Shown here: positions 37,401-52,400 of the stretch, piece by piece
Position numbering within the stretch: position 1 is the first letter of the stretch
Layout of the letters: each line of letters begins with the position of its first letter
DNA from: Callaeas wilsoni
Taxonomy: Eukaryota > Chordata > Aves > Passeriformes > Callaeidae
NCBI GenBank assembly: GCA_013398955.1
Contig: VWPU01011856.1
Location: 28,909 to 92,908 of the forward strand
Direction of reading: 5' to 3'
DNA: 64,000 nucleotides
Notes under the pieces: model-generated
Seen by the model: the letters and a program-made list of their open reading frames with translations, nothing else
The model's database searches: none
What the model was told of the DNA's origin: nothing
Made by a program: the position numbers and the translations under genes

Positions 37401-40400
37401 AAGAAGGCAAAGCCTAAGCAGCATGTTTTATTCCAGTTTTAATGATATATGGATTTAATTCAGGATTCCCAGTAACACTCCCACTGAACTTTCACATTTG
37501 TCCTCCATCCATCCTCTCTGCAGAGAATGCTCTTCATTGGAAGCAGCTGCTCCCCATTTGCTCTTCACGAAACATATGAGATAACAAAAATGTTTAAAGG
37601 GGATTTTTGCCTTAGAACAAAATTACTTTTCTGTCTGTCATAAACTAAAGGAAGTGAGTCTGAGGGGAAGAATTATGCAGTAACAAGTTCCAAAGTTTGC
37701 AGAAGTAAACTGCTGGATTGAAGATTGCTTCTCTGTAACCTCAAGTATTTCCCTTTTATTTTTTAGCTGTTTCATGTGATGCATCCTGGTTGGTTATTTA
37801 GTGCATGTGTGTATCTGATGATTGATGGGAGAACCAACATCAATTTCAATCTCTGCTAAGCCCTAGTATTCCATCACTACAGAAAATCTGGCACTCATGC
37901 TCCCTGGACCATACACAGAACAGCACCATGTACAAAGCACTAGTATACACACACTAGCTCAGTTTTGTTCAAAACCATTAGCAAAATATCTCGGTGCTGG
38001 TCAGCTTCGTGCCTAATCTGCACTTCCGAGCACAGAGGAAACCAACTCTGTGTTGTGCCTACTGGACAATTCAACAAAAATACCATTCTCAACCCACACT
38101 TGATCCTTAACAACAGGGAAAAAGGACATTAACACAGGAGCTCAGGTCTGATATTAATGATCATGCAGCTTGAAGGGCAAGGTCTATTCCACTGAACTTT
38201 GAGTACTTCGCCAAGACATCTAAAATCAGCAGCCACATTATCCCAGACTTCCACTATAATCAAAGGAAAGCTATACCTACCTCCAGAATGCTATTTAGCT
38301 TAGCTGATTTTCCACCTGAATGTGCTTGCCTGTCCCTACAGACTACTAGAAGGGCCCTTAGGCAATAACTCAGTACTACAGTCAAACAGTTAAAGCCTGG
38401 AACTGAGCATGGGGTAACACAGCATCTCTCCTAACTTTTATAGGAACATGAAAGGCTGAGAAGAAAAAAAATAATGTAAACCTATATCTTGCATTAATGT
38501 CAGATAAGTATAATTTGAAATATATTGCAAAGAACGTTCAGAAAATAAGAAGCAACAGTAGTCAAGAGAAATCTTCTCTCTGTATATGTGATTTTTCTCT
38601 AAGGGGCGCGTTCTTGTTCTGCCACAGAACAGTGCTGCTGAACAAAACCTGAGAGCACCTCCCTCTCTGAGGATCTTGCTCCATATAGCTCAAATAAGCT
38701 CAATCAAAATATAAACCCACCCAAATTAACGAAAACCACTCCCTTTGACTAAAGGACACCTTGCCTCCCCACCACGCTAACTGGAGGTGTTACCTGCCCT
38801 GTGCTAATGGCTGAGAAATGCCACCCAGGCATGGTTCCTTGCTATCCACCCTTTGTAAACTCACAGTAGCAAAATCTCAGGAATAAACTGCACTGGTTCA
38901 AGGGAGATGAAGCCTTCCAATACACCTCTAACCTAAAGCTGCCTCCCAGGACAGCAAGTACAGTTTTATTAGGCAGCTCTATGCGGTGATCTGTGTGAAA
39001 TGAGCTCCAGATGCCAGTGACTATTCTCCTACTGCACCTGTGTGCTGATGGCCTGATGCACTCTGAGGACTGACCTCCCTCATCCTCCTGGGAAACAGAA
39101 TGTTTTATTAGCAGGGAAACAGGCTGCATAAGTAGTTTTGCTACCTGTGAAAGTGCTTGTTCTGTGAAGAGTGAAAACTTCACTCTCAAGTGCTGTAAAC
39201 ATCATAAATACTGCAACCATTTCAAAGTAAAGCCACAGCTGCCTTTATCATTATCACTTTGGCACATGTCACCCCTGAAGTGTTGAGCAAACACGCTCTC
39301 ATATTGAAATGTACTATTTTGTCCCAGAGGTAGTTAATGAAGTTTTATAAGAAATGCTGCTGAAATCCCTAGCAATTATGCTCTGCTCAATGAAGATGCT
39401 GTAGGCTTCTCAGTTTACCTCTTTGATTTCCATCTTCCTCTACATCAACTATCACTCACAACTCACCATTGAGCAATTTGTTCTCATACCAATATTAGCA
39501 AGGCAAAGGAAAATAAAGACCCTCATAGAGAAAGGTTTTTTCCCTAAAAATAAAGCTTACAGAAGCACATCAACACATGATAAACACACCTGAACAAAGT
39601 TTTTATTTTAGAAGATAACCTTGCTGCAGCCCGTGTTGTATTTATAGGGCTTTTTGAAGCTACTTGTGGTGAAACAATTTCCTTTCTTTTAAAGAGAGCA
39701 CTTACCCAAGTGAATAGAGACGGCATTGCTTGCTTCTGATTCGATGGATGAGGCTAAACCTCTCATCAAGACAGATTGACCAGGGCTTTTTTGTGGTTTC
39801 GGAGTACCCTTTCAAGCTGTTCAGGTTCATGTGTTCACATGAAATCTGTTGAAATCAAAGGATATTTCATTTTAAGATAGGACTTTTAATTTGTTTTTAA
39901 TTTGCCTTCTGGGGAAAAAGTGGAAAAAAGAAAAATGTTCATTGGTTTAATTTAAGTCTTACTGTCAATCTGATACATGGCTACAAAGAGTTGATTTTTT
40001 TTCCTTGTTTGTCTGTTCTGCTTGATGAAATTTAAGGCTTACATAATTCCCCAGAGAGCAATGCAGTTTGAAAAGCAAATAATTAGGCATTAGTACTATA
40101 CCCAAATTCATTTTTTCCATAAGGAAAAGATGTTTCAGTATTCACATGTTTAATTTTTTTTTTCTTTTCAAACCTTGGAGTGGATTCTGCATCCTGAAAA
40201 ATGTTAAAATCAAGACTGTAATTACAAAGTTGCAGTGTCTCTGCAACGTTTACCTTACCCAGAGTTTCCTGGATCTCAGCTCCAGAAGGGATTTAATGAT
40301 TACCCCAACACACGCCCTCTCTAACAACAAAGGGATTTAAGCAAGTGCTTAACTAAACAGAGGAATCATAGCATGTGTGTCTATGCTGAGCTGGCTTGGA

Positions 40401-43400
40401 CATCTAGAGACTAAAGCCAGGATAAAAACCCTGCAAAAGAAGGCAGAGACCCTGCAGGGAGGAACACCATAAGTCAGAGCCCTTGTACAGACCAAGAAAG
40501 CAAAGACTGAAAATGCACTGGATTCATCAGAAACCTGGATGTGTCAAAAATCACTGAGGGGTGAAGCCAGCTTTGCCAGCAGCTGAGCAGCAGCCTGGAA
40601 CAGCCAAACCCACAGTGACTGAGCCAGCAAAGCCATGGCCCTGTAAGTGACACCCTACAGAGGAGCCCCTGCCTGCAAGCACCAGCTCTGCCTGTCCATC
40701 CAGCAGCTCAGGCCAGCATTTCACCCCCAGGCCACAACATTCCACCTCACCTTCTTCCTCCAGACCCACTCTGGAAAGGGCAGGCACAGAGCTGGAGAGT
40801 GCTGCACCCTTTCCAGAGCACAGGAGCCAGAGCACAGCAGTCGATGGAGAGCTCATACAATTTGTATGGCTCTTGCCGTAGCAGTGATAAAGGAGGCAAA
40901 GGGAAGCAGAAGGAAGCACCAAAGCTGTGGCTACTTCTGCCCAGGAAAGGCTGCACTGCTCTGCACCAGCATCAGCATCCACAGTTTGCTTCTGAAGGGC
41001 TTCTCAAACCACGCAGCCCAGCCATCACAGTCAGGTGTTGCAGGGCACAGGTTGCTAACATGCAGATAAGGAAGCAAAAACTGAGAAGAGCTGCAAGAAC
41101 CCAGCTGAGCCATTATGATGAAAAGTTTTTCTTTGGACCCAGTACCAGCCCTAGCTGCAGGAATGGGAGCTGGCACTGTCAGAAAGGCAACAACTAAAAT
41201 GGTGGAAAGGACAAAACGAGGTTAAATATCAGTCCTGAACTGACTGTTCTCATCTTGCTCCTTTCCTTCCTCTACAGCAGACTGCAGAGGCTCAGTTCTC
41301 AGTGAGAACTGATAGTTTAGCCAAACTAAAAAGCCCAACTCTGGTCCCACCTGGAACCACAGAAATGAAACAATTTTACACAGAGATAAGAGTAAAACCT
41401 GGACCCCAGCCTTTAACGTGGTAGGCACTATCCACATGCACCTTGTAATAAGTAAATAAAAACTCTCATTCTTTAAAAAAAGTGTATGCTCAGAAAGACC
41501 ATTACCTGGAGCATTACATTCAAAGAGCTGCACACTGCATCACCACCTCCCTGCTCCTGCTTGGCTCATAATTCCCATGGAGAATTCATAAAAGCAAATA
41601 CAGCATCTCTTCATGCTGTTCTCAGGATTCACTAAATTTTAAGCAATGATTTGCACTACACCCCACCACCCATTTCCCTTCAGTCACATAACAATCAAGG
41701 AATAATGGCACTGCAATAATAAGCACTAATTTAAGACACAGAAGAATAATGTACTCTCTACAGAAAACTAAGATTCTGCAATGCTGCTACTTAATTGACT
41801 CATGGCATTAGGAGCAATTACAACAGTCAGAGTTTGAAGCAATTTTAACAGCTCTTGCTACTGAATAGCTCTTGCTATCAAAAAAACCCCAAAAAACCCC
41901 AAGCAAACAAAAATCAAACCCTGAACCTGCCTTTAGCACCATCATCAGTCTGTTGCATGATTTACTGAAGCACTGAGCTCACATCCTAGTCTGGGTTTCT
42001 GCTCACTCCTATCATACAAACAACAGCACAAGAAAGATGCTTCTCCTGATCGTCAAATACCAGCACTAAAAACGCTTTTTCTGGCCACACCTTGACCCTG
42101 CTGATGTGGCACCTTCCTGCTCCAGCAGTTTGAGCCATTCCACGCTAATGGCATGGGGCTGAACTCAGGCACAGTAATTAGTAGACACTTGCTCAGCAAA
42201 CAAGGAAAATGACATCCCATGCTCATCTACATAAGCAGGATCCCATTTTCAGAAGTGCTCATACCAGTCATGGTGTTATCCCATCAGTTATGCATCTTGT
42301 AACGTCTGCCAGGTCAGGAACAGGGATTCCTCTCATTTTTTGTTTTCACTTATGCTTATTCCCTCAACCAGGGTCAGTTACTCTGGGAATGAAACTTCTC
42401 GCTGAGTGCGTCAAAAGCAATAAACTCTCTGTTAATTGATGTCCTTGTAGGCTTTGACCCAACTAGTGGAGTTTAGCAGCATCTGCCACTGTTTATTAAG
42501 TCACTGAGATGAAGGATGTTTTCAAGCTTAATACATCTGCCACAGTCTAAACTTCTGTACAACAAAACAAGCAGCTCTACACCCATCTCTTGCCATCCCC
42601 ACATGCATCTTCTTGCCTCCTGCCCTCTCAGCGCTGGCATGAGTGGCAGCAGAGATGTCATTTTATTGAGAATTTAGCCGGGGTACCCACAAGCTGCAGA
42701 ATACAAGAACACCCTGCTATCCTCTTTTTTAGAGGTGTTTCAAATTTATCTCATCTCAGCCTCGAAAGCACTGCATTAACAAAGAATTTCATACGTGAAT
42801 GACATTTCAGTGATATTGGCACCTGGGGCTTTTTGCTGTTCTTCAGTGTAAGTAATGATGCTGTCAACTCTGTATTCAAGGGTCAATTGCTGATAGACCT
42901 GGGTACCAAAAGCAGCTGCCCTGTTGGAATTGTGAGCATCCAGCACCTTTTCCATCTTTTAATTACAGGAAATGCATAAGCAAATGCTGTTGTGCATAAG
43001 TGATGCCTCCGTTAAGAGATGATGGCCCAATTTCCATGTATGCTGAATGCTGGAAGTATCCATCAACACAATCTGGATTTGGAAATGCCATATTTTAAAA
43101 AGCATATAAACCCACTAATTTTCACTGTCATCATTTTTGTCCTGAAAATATCAAGATTCTATTGGTATCATTGAAACAACTTGTCAAAGTTAGGGTCTGA
43201 TGCCTTGTTCTCATTTTACTGGGAACCTCAAATGCCTCCTTTTGAAGTAAAATGAGCCTGGTTATCATATTATTATTGAGAGGTGGAACGATTGAATACA
43301 CTCTCGTGATACAGAGTGCTCTGTATTTTTCCATCTGAGAGGGAGAAAGGGAGGAGAGAGAGAGAGAGAGAGAGAGAAATACCACATATAGAATTTCAGT

Positions 43401-46400
43401 CATACCATACCCCTGTCAGGACACAAACCCATCTGGAAATAAATAACATGGAAATAATGCGTTCTTTCTAACCTGTATTTTGACCTTTATATTCATGTTG
43501 GCCATCGGTGCTAGGATAAGCAACTTTAGGAATAAAGCAGTTTCAAAAAAAGTTTGGCGTGCAGTTAATTCCTTAGATATGAGGGAACAATCTGTGCCAG
43601 GAAAAGTGTTTTCTAAATGGAGACTGAAACGAAAAACCTACCTGAGAAGTGCTAATGTACTTTAGGAACCTTGAGGCCTCATAGTTGAGGGAAGGAGTTG
43701 GACTTGCCCATGGTTGTAGTTCAATGTGCCATCTTACAGTCTGTAAAACAAAGCAAAACAAAAAACACCTTAAAGGCAGTGCAAACATAAATTACAAGGG
43801 CTAATAAACTAAGGAGATTTAATTTCAAACTGAAAGAGTTTCCTGGGGGCTTGTCTACACATGAAAAACATTTCAAAATAAAGCAGGGTTTCAACTACAG
43901 AGAAAAAACATCTAACTATGATTTATAATGATCAGCTTTGAAAGCAGATGTAGGTAATTCAGAAAGAAAGTGCTCCTCATCCAGGATACATGTGTTAACC
44001 CGGTTATTCTAGGACACCCAAGTAAGCTGAGAGAAATGCATGAAGAAAACCAAGATCTAAATAACCAAATCCTACAGCAACACATCTGAAAATAGTGATA
44101 TCATTTTAATTTTGTATCTCTCAGGTATCTCTGCTTGAATGTCCACTGAAACAAGTACTTGAATTGCAAACACTAATCACGAAAGGAAACCCCTGCAAGC
44201 AAACTGTCTTCTTTTTTAAGATCTAGATTTTATTGAAAAACAAGCTTCTTGTGGGCTTTGAGAAAAGTCCTCTTCCTCTCCCGTGCTTGCCTGACACACA
44301 CCAGAATTCTTTGGTTCCCTGAAAAAAGAGAAGCGTGGCTGCCTGTAGCTGTACCACTCCTCATTTTCATAGCCCCAAGGAAGAAGCTTTGCTGGGTGCT
44401 TTCTGCGCTCCCCGAGCTCTGAACCTTGGGGATCCTGTCAGCTTTTCCAGAAACACTTCCCACATAGACACAGTGGGACAGGAAAGGTCTTTCAGACACG
44501 TGCTTGCAGAGCAACAGGGCTCTGTGCTCCCATCTGCGCCACCTTCTCCAAATTCTGCCCTCTGTCATGCTGGGAAGTTTAGACTTGTCATTTCTTGCCC
44601 TCAAGTAGATAAAAATACAAGCACGGTGTTAAGTTGTACTAAATTAAGATTGATTCCTCATGGCTTTTCATCTTCAGGCGCCATAACTCACTTCTACGGT
44701 TGGGCATGTTATAGATATATATTATAATATTGGCTTGTCGCAGGTATTAAAGAATGTTAAATGTATAATGTTAAAATGGATTCACAATGAGAATATGACT
44801 GTAGTTGGTTCGGGTAATAGAGAATGTAGTGATGCAATTCGTCCTAGAGTGGAAGGAATTGGTGTAGATAAGATACAAGAAAGTTCAAAGGGGGGGGTTA
44901 AGGGATAATCCATCCAGCCCCCCTTGTTACTGCTGGTGCTTGTCAGAAGCAGGATGGAAGGATATAAGTTTGTTGTAAACAGGAAAGCCATCTGATCTAG
45001 TCCCTGCTCTCCGAAACCCCTGAATCAGCTGAAGCTAAGCTCATAGCACAGGCCGAATCCAAAAGCCTAAAAGAGCATGCGTGACCAGGAAAGGTAAAAA
45101 GTTCAACTGCGAGAAAGACCCCGGCCCCTGAGAGGAAGACTCTTCTTCATCCTGAAGACCCCGGCCCACGACCACCAGGAGGCACGGCGCATGCTCAAAT
45201 AACCTTAAAGTTCATTTAAATACGAAGCGAGGAGAAGTCATGAATATGTATAGGCGTATTTAGAAGTTAAATGCATATGTAAAACTTTAAAGATAAATAC
45301 AGAGATAACTGCTTCAGTCGGCGCGGACCGTTAGCGGGACAGAGACCGCCCGGCCGCCCGGCGCCGTATCTTTTGCTTTATTGTCTTATCCCTTATTGTC
45401 CCTTTATTAAAAGCTTTTAAATCCTAACAAGAGAAAAAGCGTGTTTTTCACAGGCAGATAGTATCAAGCTTCCCTTTAATCATCCTCAATTAACTGAGAT
45501 TCCATAACGGACAGGATGGGGTTTCTCCCTCAAAGGCTCACGCTGACATTCAATAAAATACAATCAGAAACCCCACTCGGGATTCCCACAGGACTGTATT
45601 TCAAACAAAGCCCTGGAAAACATTTAGGAAATAGCAATTAGCTGGAGAGGATGGAGGCAGATCAGTGAGGGAGGCGCTGAGCCCCCAGACAGGACCGGTC
45701 TGTGGCACCAGGAGAAGAACCAGCACAGTGACAGCAGGGATCCTCCGATGCCAGAGAGGAATGCAGGAAAGAGAAGGTAAAATTAGAAAAGAAAGATGGT
45801 TAAAAAGGACCACCAGACCAGATGGTGTTTGCCTTGAGCTGATATGAATTGATATTTTTGCAGCCTAAGTAAACATAGTCTACAGTGAATGTGAGCCAGG
45901 AGGTCTGTATGAGGTTTATTGTTCCTTTAGGGGTTATTTTTCAGATTTGTTGTGATTTTTTGTTGGGCTTTTTTGTTTGTTTTTTTTTACTGTAAAGAGA
46001 TGCTGAAAAGGATATTGAGATTTTTTTCTCCCCCAGAAGCAGACAAAAGTAGCATTTCTCACCCTGAAACTTCCTGCCTGCAGCCAACTTGGACTCCTAT
46101 ACCCTGCACAGCATGAGCCTGGAAGCAAGCTAGCAAGCCAGCTCTGCAGCAGCATGTCCCCCTGACCTCTGCTTGCAGCAGGCAGCCTGCAAACAGCGAA
46201 CAGCAGGAGGATAGGTGCACACCAGGGAGGGAAATGCGTGTAATCTTTCAGAATGAGTCACAGTTCACACGGCTGAATAACGTTTGCAATGACAGGAATG
46301 CTGCTGTTTCAACAGGCTTGAAAGCCGGAATGAAAATGAAGACTGACAATCGTTTTAGGGAGAAAAATAAAAGAAAAAAAGAAAAAAAAACAAACCCACA

Positions 46401-49400
46401 ACCAAACAAAAAAACTCCAAACCAAACCAAAAAACCTACCAACCACCCAGATACCTACACATCTGTGCCCAGTTATTCTGAAATCTATTTGTGTGAGAAG
46501 TAGCTCATTAAGTAGAGGAATTGCAGGGTGGCCATTGTGGTACTATTCAGCAAGAATTCCGTCTGCACAGAGTTAACAGGGAAGAAAAAAAAAATCTCTA
46601 TAATGAACCATGTGAATGAGGTTCTTTTTCAGCAGAGTGCAATGTCCAAGAGCCACTGCAGCTTACACTCGGGTTCTTAAAATCTTAAAGACGATAAACT
46701 GCCTTCCCACTGACTCCAAACTATTGCTAAACACAGGAAAATGAAATAAAAACCCCAGGGACTTACTGATGCAGTTTCACTAAAAAATAGGTGGGAAAAA
46801 AGGAAAAAAACAGAAAGAGATCAAGCTTTTGTATAGTTCTTCAAATTTAGGAGCACCACATAAATGCTACTTTTGCGGCAGAGATCAGACCCGAGGCTCC
46901 TGTTCGAAGGCAATGCTTTTGAATAGCTTCTCAGACTTCACACTTGGTCCCTGGCTCCTTAGGAAGCAAGAGCCTATTTCCATTCACTAAGGAACACACA
47001 CGAGAGGCCTGTTCCTAACACCTCCTAAACACCCCCACGGGGCGCCTCAGTAGCTGCCTTACAATGAGATTCACAGACAATGAATGGTGGTGAAAATCCA
47101 TCACATCTCTCGGACCCGGTGCACCCCAGCAGCGGGTAACCCACAATGTCGGCAATGCCTTTTGGGTACGTTCAGGAATACAAAATATCCTCCTAAAGGA
47201 AGTTGTTCCATAGGTACATTGGTAGCCTTTGTTTAGTTTTCCAGGTAATTTTCAGCCTGTTCCATAGTGTTTCCTTGAAAGCCTTCTCAAATAAACTCTA
47301 CAGATGCTTTGTGAAAATCAGGTTTATCCCTGATAAAAAACGATCCTTACTTGAGTTTTTTCTCTCTCTTGACTTCGCAATTTTATTTGCTTGGAGCAAA
47401 CCTGACCGTGGCAGGATGATTTGGATTTTCTCACCTGTATCGTGGAAATCTCTAGAATGACAGAGAGCAGGTCCCTGTGGCTGCTGTACAAACAGGCTGA
47501 GGAGCAGCTCCTTTCACAGAGGGCTTTACAGCAAGATGAGCAGAGGAGCTATTACAGCCCAGATTATACAGCTCTGGGTATGAAATTCAGACAGAACTCC
47601 CCAAGGCTGCCCAGAAGGAGCCAGAAAATGGGTTCAGACAATCTGCATTTTTGCTTGTCACCATGGGTGTGCTCTCTCTCTAGGGTAAGGACTCATCCAA
47701 CCAGACACCATGACTGTGTTTCCCAAACATCAACATATCCACATTCCACAATATAAAGTGATGGCAGTACCTGGAAAGTTACAATGCCACTTTAAAAATA
47801 TCATACTGAATATCTTGAAGTATCTCTCTGTATACAGCTTCGCTTATAGACACATTAACTGAAATTAGCATTGTAAGAAAAATCAATCTTCAGCAAGACT
47901 TTATCACAAGCACTGGTTGGACACTCACTTCAGCTACTGCTGAAGGGTAATGGGTATCCAGAAACTCTTGTTCAGAGTGATGTCTAAATTTTCACCACAT
48001 GTGATAATCATAGAGAAAAGAAAATCTTTCAGCAATGCCATTGCTTTGCTAGGAAAACTAGGACGAATTTGAAGGTCTGATTTTTCTTCCAGGTACTTCA
48101 CACTTAAAGATAAGGACTGATGTTTCCTTCAGACCAATCTGACAGCAATCTGCAGAGACTTCTCTCTGGAGACCACTTCTTCCTGGATTTTTTCTCCCTC
48201 GTAGCCATCTGTGATAGTCACTTGATAATCCCTTAATAACCTGTAGTATATATGTGATATACTTTTAAAGGACTGTCATTTAAAATCCATCCTAAAAATC
48301 TGAAATCATAATATAAAATTTAAACCAAAATATGCAAAGGGTTCACAAACCCTTTCTAAAATTGTAGGTCTGCAAAGCTTTTGGCTTTTCCAGCCAAAAC
48401 TTACACACAAATCATTAAATTCTTTCCAGACCAATCCTAGTTTTAGTGTGCTAATTCAAAAAGCCCAACCCCTTCCTTCCCGTCTGCTTACATTTGAAAG
48501 GGAATTAGTAAGTTTTTCATATTTCCATCTTTTTAAACTCAGTAGCTGTTTTCTCCCCTTTTTAATCTACTTCCATTTTAGCAGCCAAATAAAATACAGA
48601 AACATACTAGCCATTTTTGTAAACAAAAATTCGGGAATCCCATTGCCCTGCCAAGCAGTCTGTTGCTTCCAAAGAAGAAACAAAAGACTTGTCGATAAAT
48701 TCACAGATGTCTTAAGCAAATCCTCCCATTATCCTCCCATTAAATCGTGCAACAATTTAATTTTTTACATCTGAGGCAGGACCAAATATGAGTGGAAATC
48801 ATTTGGGGCAATGAATTCCATCAAGAACCATAAATATTTGCTAGCCATAGCAACAAATGACATACACATCTTCATCTCCAATTATTCTGTCTGTACCCTG
48901 TGTACAACCACACTCAGCAGCACAGAACCTGCTCATGGGTGAGATTTTGCAGGGGTTTTATCAGTTCGAAATGCAATGCATGGGATTCAGACTCAGATTG
49001 CAAAACCTCAGACACCTACATGGCAAGTTTATTAGATTCCATTCCTGAAGGCTTGCCCTTGTAAGACTAGATTGTCCCTGGATACGATTTACAGAGCTTG
49101 GACATAGTTTTATTTGTGATCCCTCTCAAGCACCTGTGGTCTTAAGCACATTAGTTTGTTGTGGCCTTACTTTTTGGGATTTTTCCCTCAATTCAAAAGT
49201 ACTCTAAACAGTGCAAGCTGCGTGCTGCAGCCCACGCGAGTCCTGGCTTTGCAGGACATGCCAGCACACCTCACGGGGGACACGCGACCAGCGCGAAGCC
49301 TGCTGAGGGGAGTGGGAGGGCTGCTAGGGTGGAGGCAGCCAAACCTGGCACACTGCTCCTCTTGCTGACAGCACAGAGCAGCTCCAGCAGCAGAGAATCC

Positions 49401-52400
49401 CTTGTGAACGCCCACGTTTCGTTTCAGAGGCAATTAGCTGGTTGACTCTGAGGGAGAGCCAGGAGGGAAGAAACACTCCTGCATGCAGACAGCTAGAGAC
49501 GAAGCTCCCACAGTGGGCTGGGGAGCTAAGTTATTTGACAGGACAGATGAGGCAGACAGGCTCTTTAAGGGGATGATTCATCTCACTAGACAGTAGACAT
49601 ATAAAATATGTAAGGTGAGTCAAGCACTGGAAAAGTCCGTGTCTCTCCATGACCTGCAAAGGAAGCCTGAAGGATGGGCTCAGGAACACCTACACCACAG
49701 ACCCTCAGCATCACAGAAGAGAAACCCCAGACCAGACATCCACACGTCCCATGCTGCAGAAAAACATGCATTTTAGAGGGCTGAGCCTACTCTTTAGCTG
49801 TGAGCCTAAAGCAACAGTTAGCTGCACTTGGTTCTTCAGCAGGATTGAGTAATCCCAAATGTTTTATGTTTGGAGCAGCAGTATGTGGCACAAGTAAAAC
49901 AAACTCCACCTCAAAGCAGAGGTATCAGTAGGAAAGAACAAGTATGCCTTCAGCCTTGGCAAAGACCTCCTTGAGGAAGGTCAATTCATATAGTCCCCTT
50001 TAGCTAAATGTAACCAGCACCACAAGGGCTCACAAGACATACACTCGTAAAAACCAGCCACCCTACATCCTTAATTTAGGAGTAGCAGGGACACGCACAG
50101 GCTCAGTAAGCTGTAATTTAAAATACAGGCTTGCAAAGTGACTGACTCATATTTAAAGCTTTGAGTGAATTAATTTCCAGCACAACTGGCTCCATAGATA
50201 TTCCATCCCTACATGTCTGAACTGTTTCTTTCCTTTCTTTTTTCTTTCGTATTACGATTATTTTCTATTTTCCTTTGAGGTTTGGGTTTCTTAAACATAT
50301 GAGGTTTTCTCTTAAGAAACCATAACGCGAAACTTGCTACATACACTCCTCCTCTGCATGTGTGTGCCTGTATCGAGAGAAAAGCAGTGGGTTCCCTCTG
50401 AGGCATCAGGCCTTGAGGAAATCACAGGGAAAAGCAGCTGACACCTAGTCCTGCAGCCACCTAAATTGAGAATTTCCACTCCAACAGTGAAACTTCCACA
50501 CATTGCACAAAGTCAATGATGAACTAGAAAAAAAAAAAATCTGCAGTGTGTTACGGAATCATAGAATGGTTTGGAAAGGACCTTTAAATATCACCCAGTA
50601 CAACCCACTTCCATGGGGCACACATTCCTCTAGGTCAGGTTGCCCAAAGTAAACAGTATCACCCCCAGTACAGACCCTTGATGGACAGCACTCATTACGG
50701 GTTTGTCATTTAGACATTGAGCCGCTGACTATAACCAATTCCTTATCCATCTGTCAGTCCATCCATCAAATCAATATCTTTCCAATTCAGAGGCAGTCAT
50801 GTTGGCTGTACCTAAAAACTCCCTGTCCTCAGCATGTTTTAACGCATCTTCCAGGAGGATCCACGCCATGATCTTATCCAAAGATTTGATGTTGGAACAA
50901 TAGGCTGAGGAACAATAGCTTTGTGCCAAGATAAGCAAGCAACGTGTCACACACACAGTCAGGCTTTCCCACGCAGGAAGGCTGCTCAGGGAAATAAATC
51001 CTGCCTATGGAAACCAGTCCCATGATAAGAGCGCTTTCTACATTAATAAGTACGTGTCTTCAATTTAAATGGGTTTCCAACAAGATCTGCACATGAAGAA
51101 TTCTATGTCTGGACGTGTGTGTTTTATTTCATTGAAGAAGAAATGTCTAGGATGAACTTAAGTCTCCCCCAGCTCCTCACTCTCTGTGCATCATCTTTTC
51201 CAAGTCTCTGCAGTGCAGCAAACATTTGTCTGCCTGGGAGCAGGATGTGAGTGCTGCAAGAGTCAACTCAGGAAGCTCCAAACATCACCCAGAGGGCTCC
51301 ACTTAAAAGTAGTTTATCAGCACTTGCCTCTCTAGGCTGCAGTTTGCACCAGTAAGTAAACCTCTTAGATTTAGCAGGGAAAAGGGAAAAAAGAAAAAGT
51401 TTTACACTGAAATGAAGAAAACTCTTTTCTGACTTCAGTTCTCATTAGAAAAGCTTTGAGTCACTGCATGGTAATTGAAACTAAGAGTCTTTACTCTCGT
51501 AGAGTAAATCAGTCTGAACGTGAATACATAACAACCCCTGAAAAGGCAGCAATCACCAAGCATTTCACCTCTGCTTTCCTTTTGTTAATGCTGATGTTTA
51601 TTTTCTGCTCCTTTTGCTGCTCATTTCCTATATGATGGTGTGAAATGGAGTCACACGCATACAAATTGCTGCTCTGGAGGGAACTGCTGCCCTTACCTGC
51701 AGGCGAGCTGCACTACCGACCTCCATGCAGGACCCCAACAACTTCGATGCCTTGGGAGGTTCTGCGCTTCACACACAAAGCCCACACTTAAACTCTCTCC
51801 ACCTCTACATTCAACTTTGTGGGTTTTTTCCCCCTAAATAAGTCTCTCATTAGAAAAGCACGCACAGGAAAAAAGGATGCTTGCCATTGACTTCAACTGA
51901 CAGAATTTACCTCACTTTAAGAATCAAGAAACGGATTGGGTGAAATAAAGACCAGCTTCCAAAATTAACATGAGGAAGCCAGATCTGTAGAGGAATTTAG
52001 GTGGCTAATGCTCCATTGAATTCAAATAGTAACCCTTAATTCCACAAGGAAATGGGTATTGGGAACTCACTTGCTAGGTTTACATTAGCCACTGTGGACA
52101 CCCCTGTAAATTCACCATCACCCTGAGTGCAGGTTTGGGACTTACAGGAAGCAGGGTTTCCGAAGACTTGCCAAAATATTAATTTGCAGGTACTTATGAA
52201 TTCAGAAAGCATAGCATCTAATTCATAATTTACACAGCATAACTACCACTCCTAATGACCTCTGAGGAATAAATCCACTGCAGCCAAAGGATCTGAGAGC
52301 TGCAGGGGTAGGAAAGGGCAGTGTTGCACTGGGGAACCTCCCCTTAGACTTTCAAAGGTCACCAAAGACTAACAGCTCTGCCACTGGAAATCCCAGCAAC

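Larger units (their letters stand above)
34187..39705 (-). other. METTL24: METTL24 intron 3, about 5.5 kb
   Basis: GT-AG intron splitting a Gly codon. It contains the internal CpG island (36470-36800) and a 183-codon plus-strand ORF (35682-36233), both listed separately. Otherwise it is AT-rich with no recognised repeat. Confidence 0.88.
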
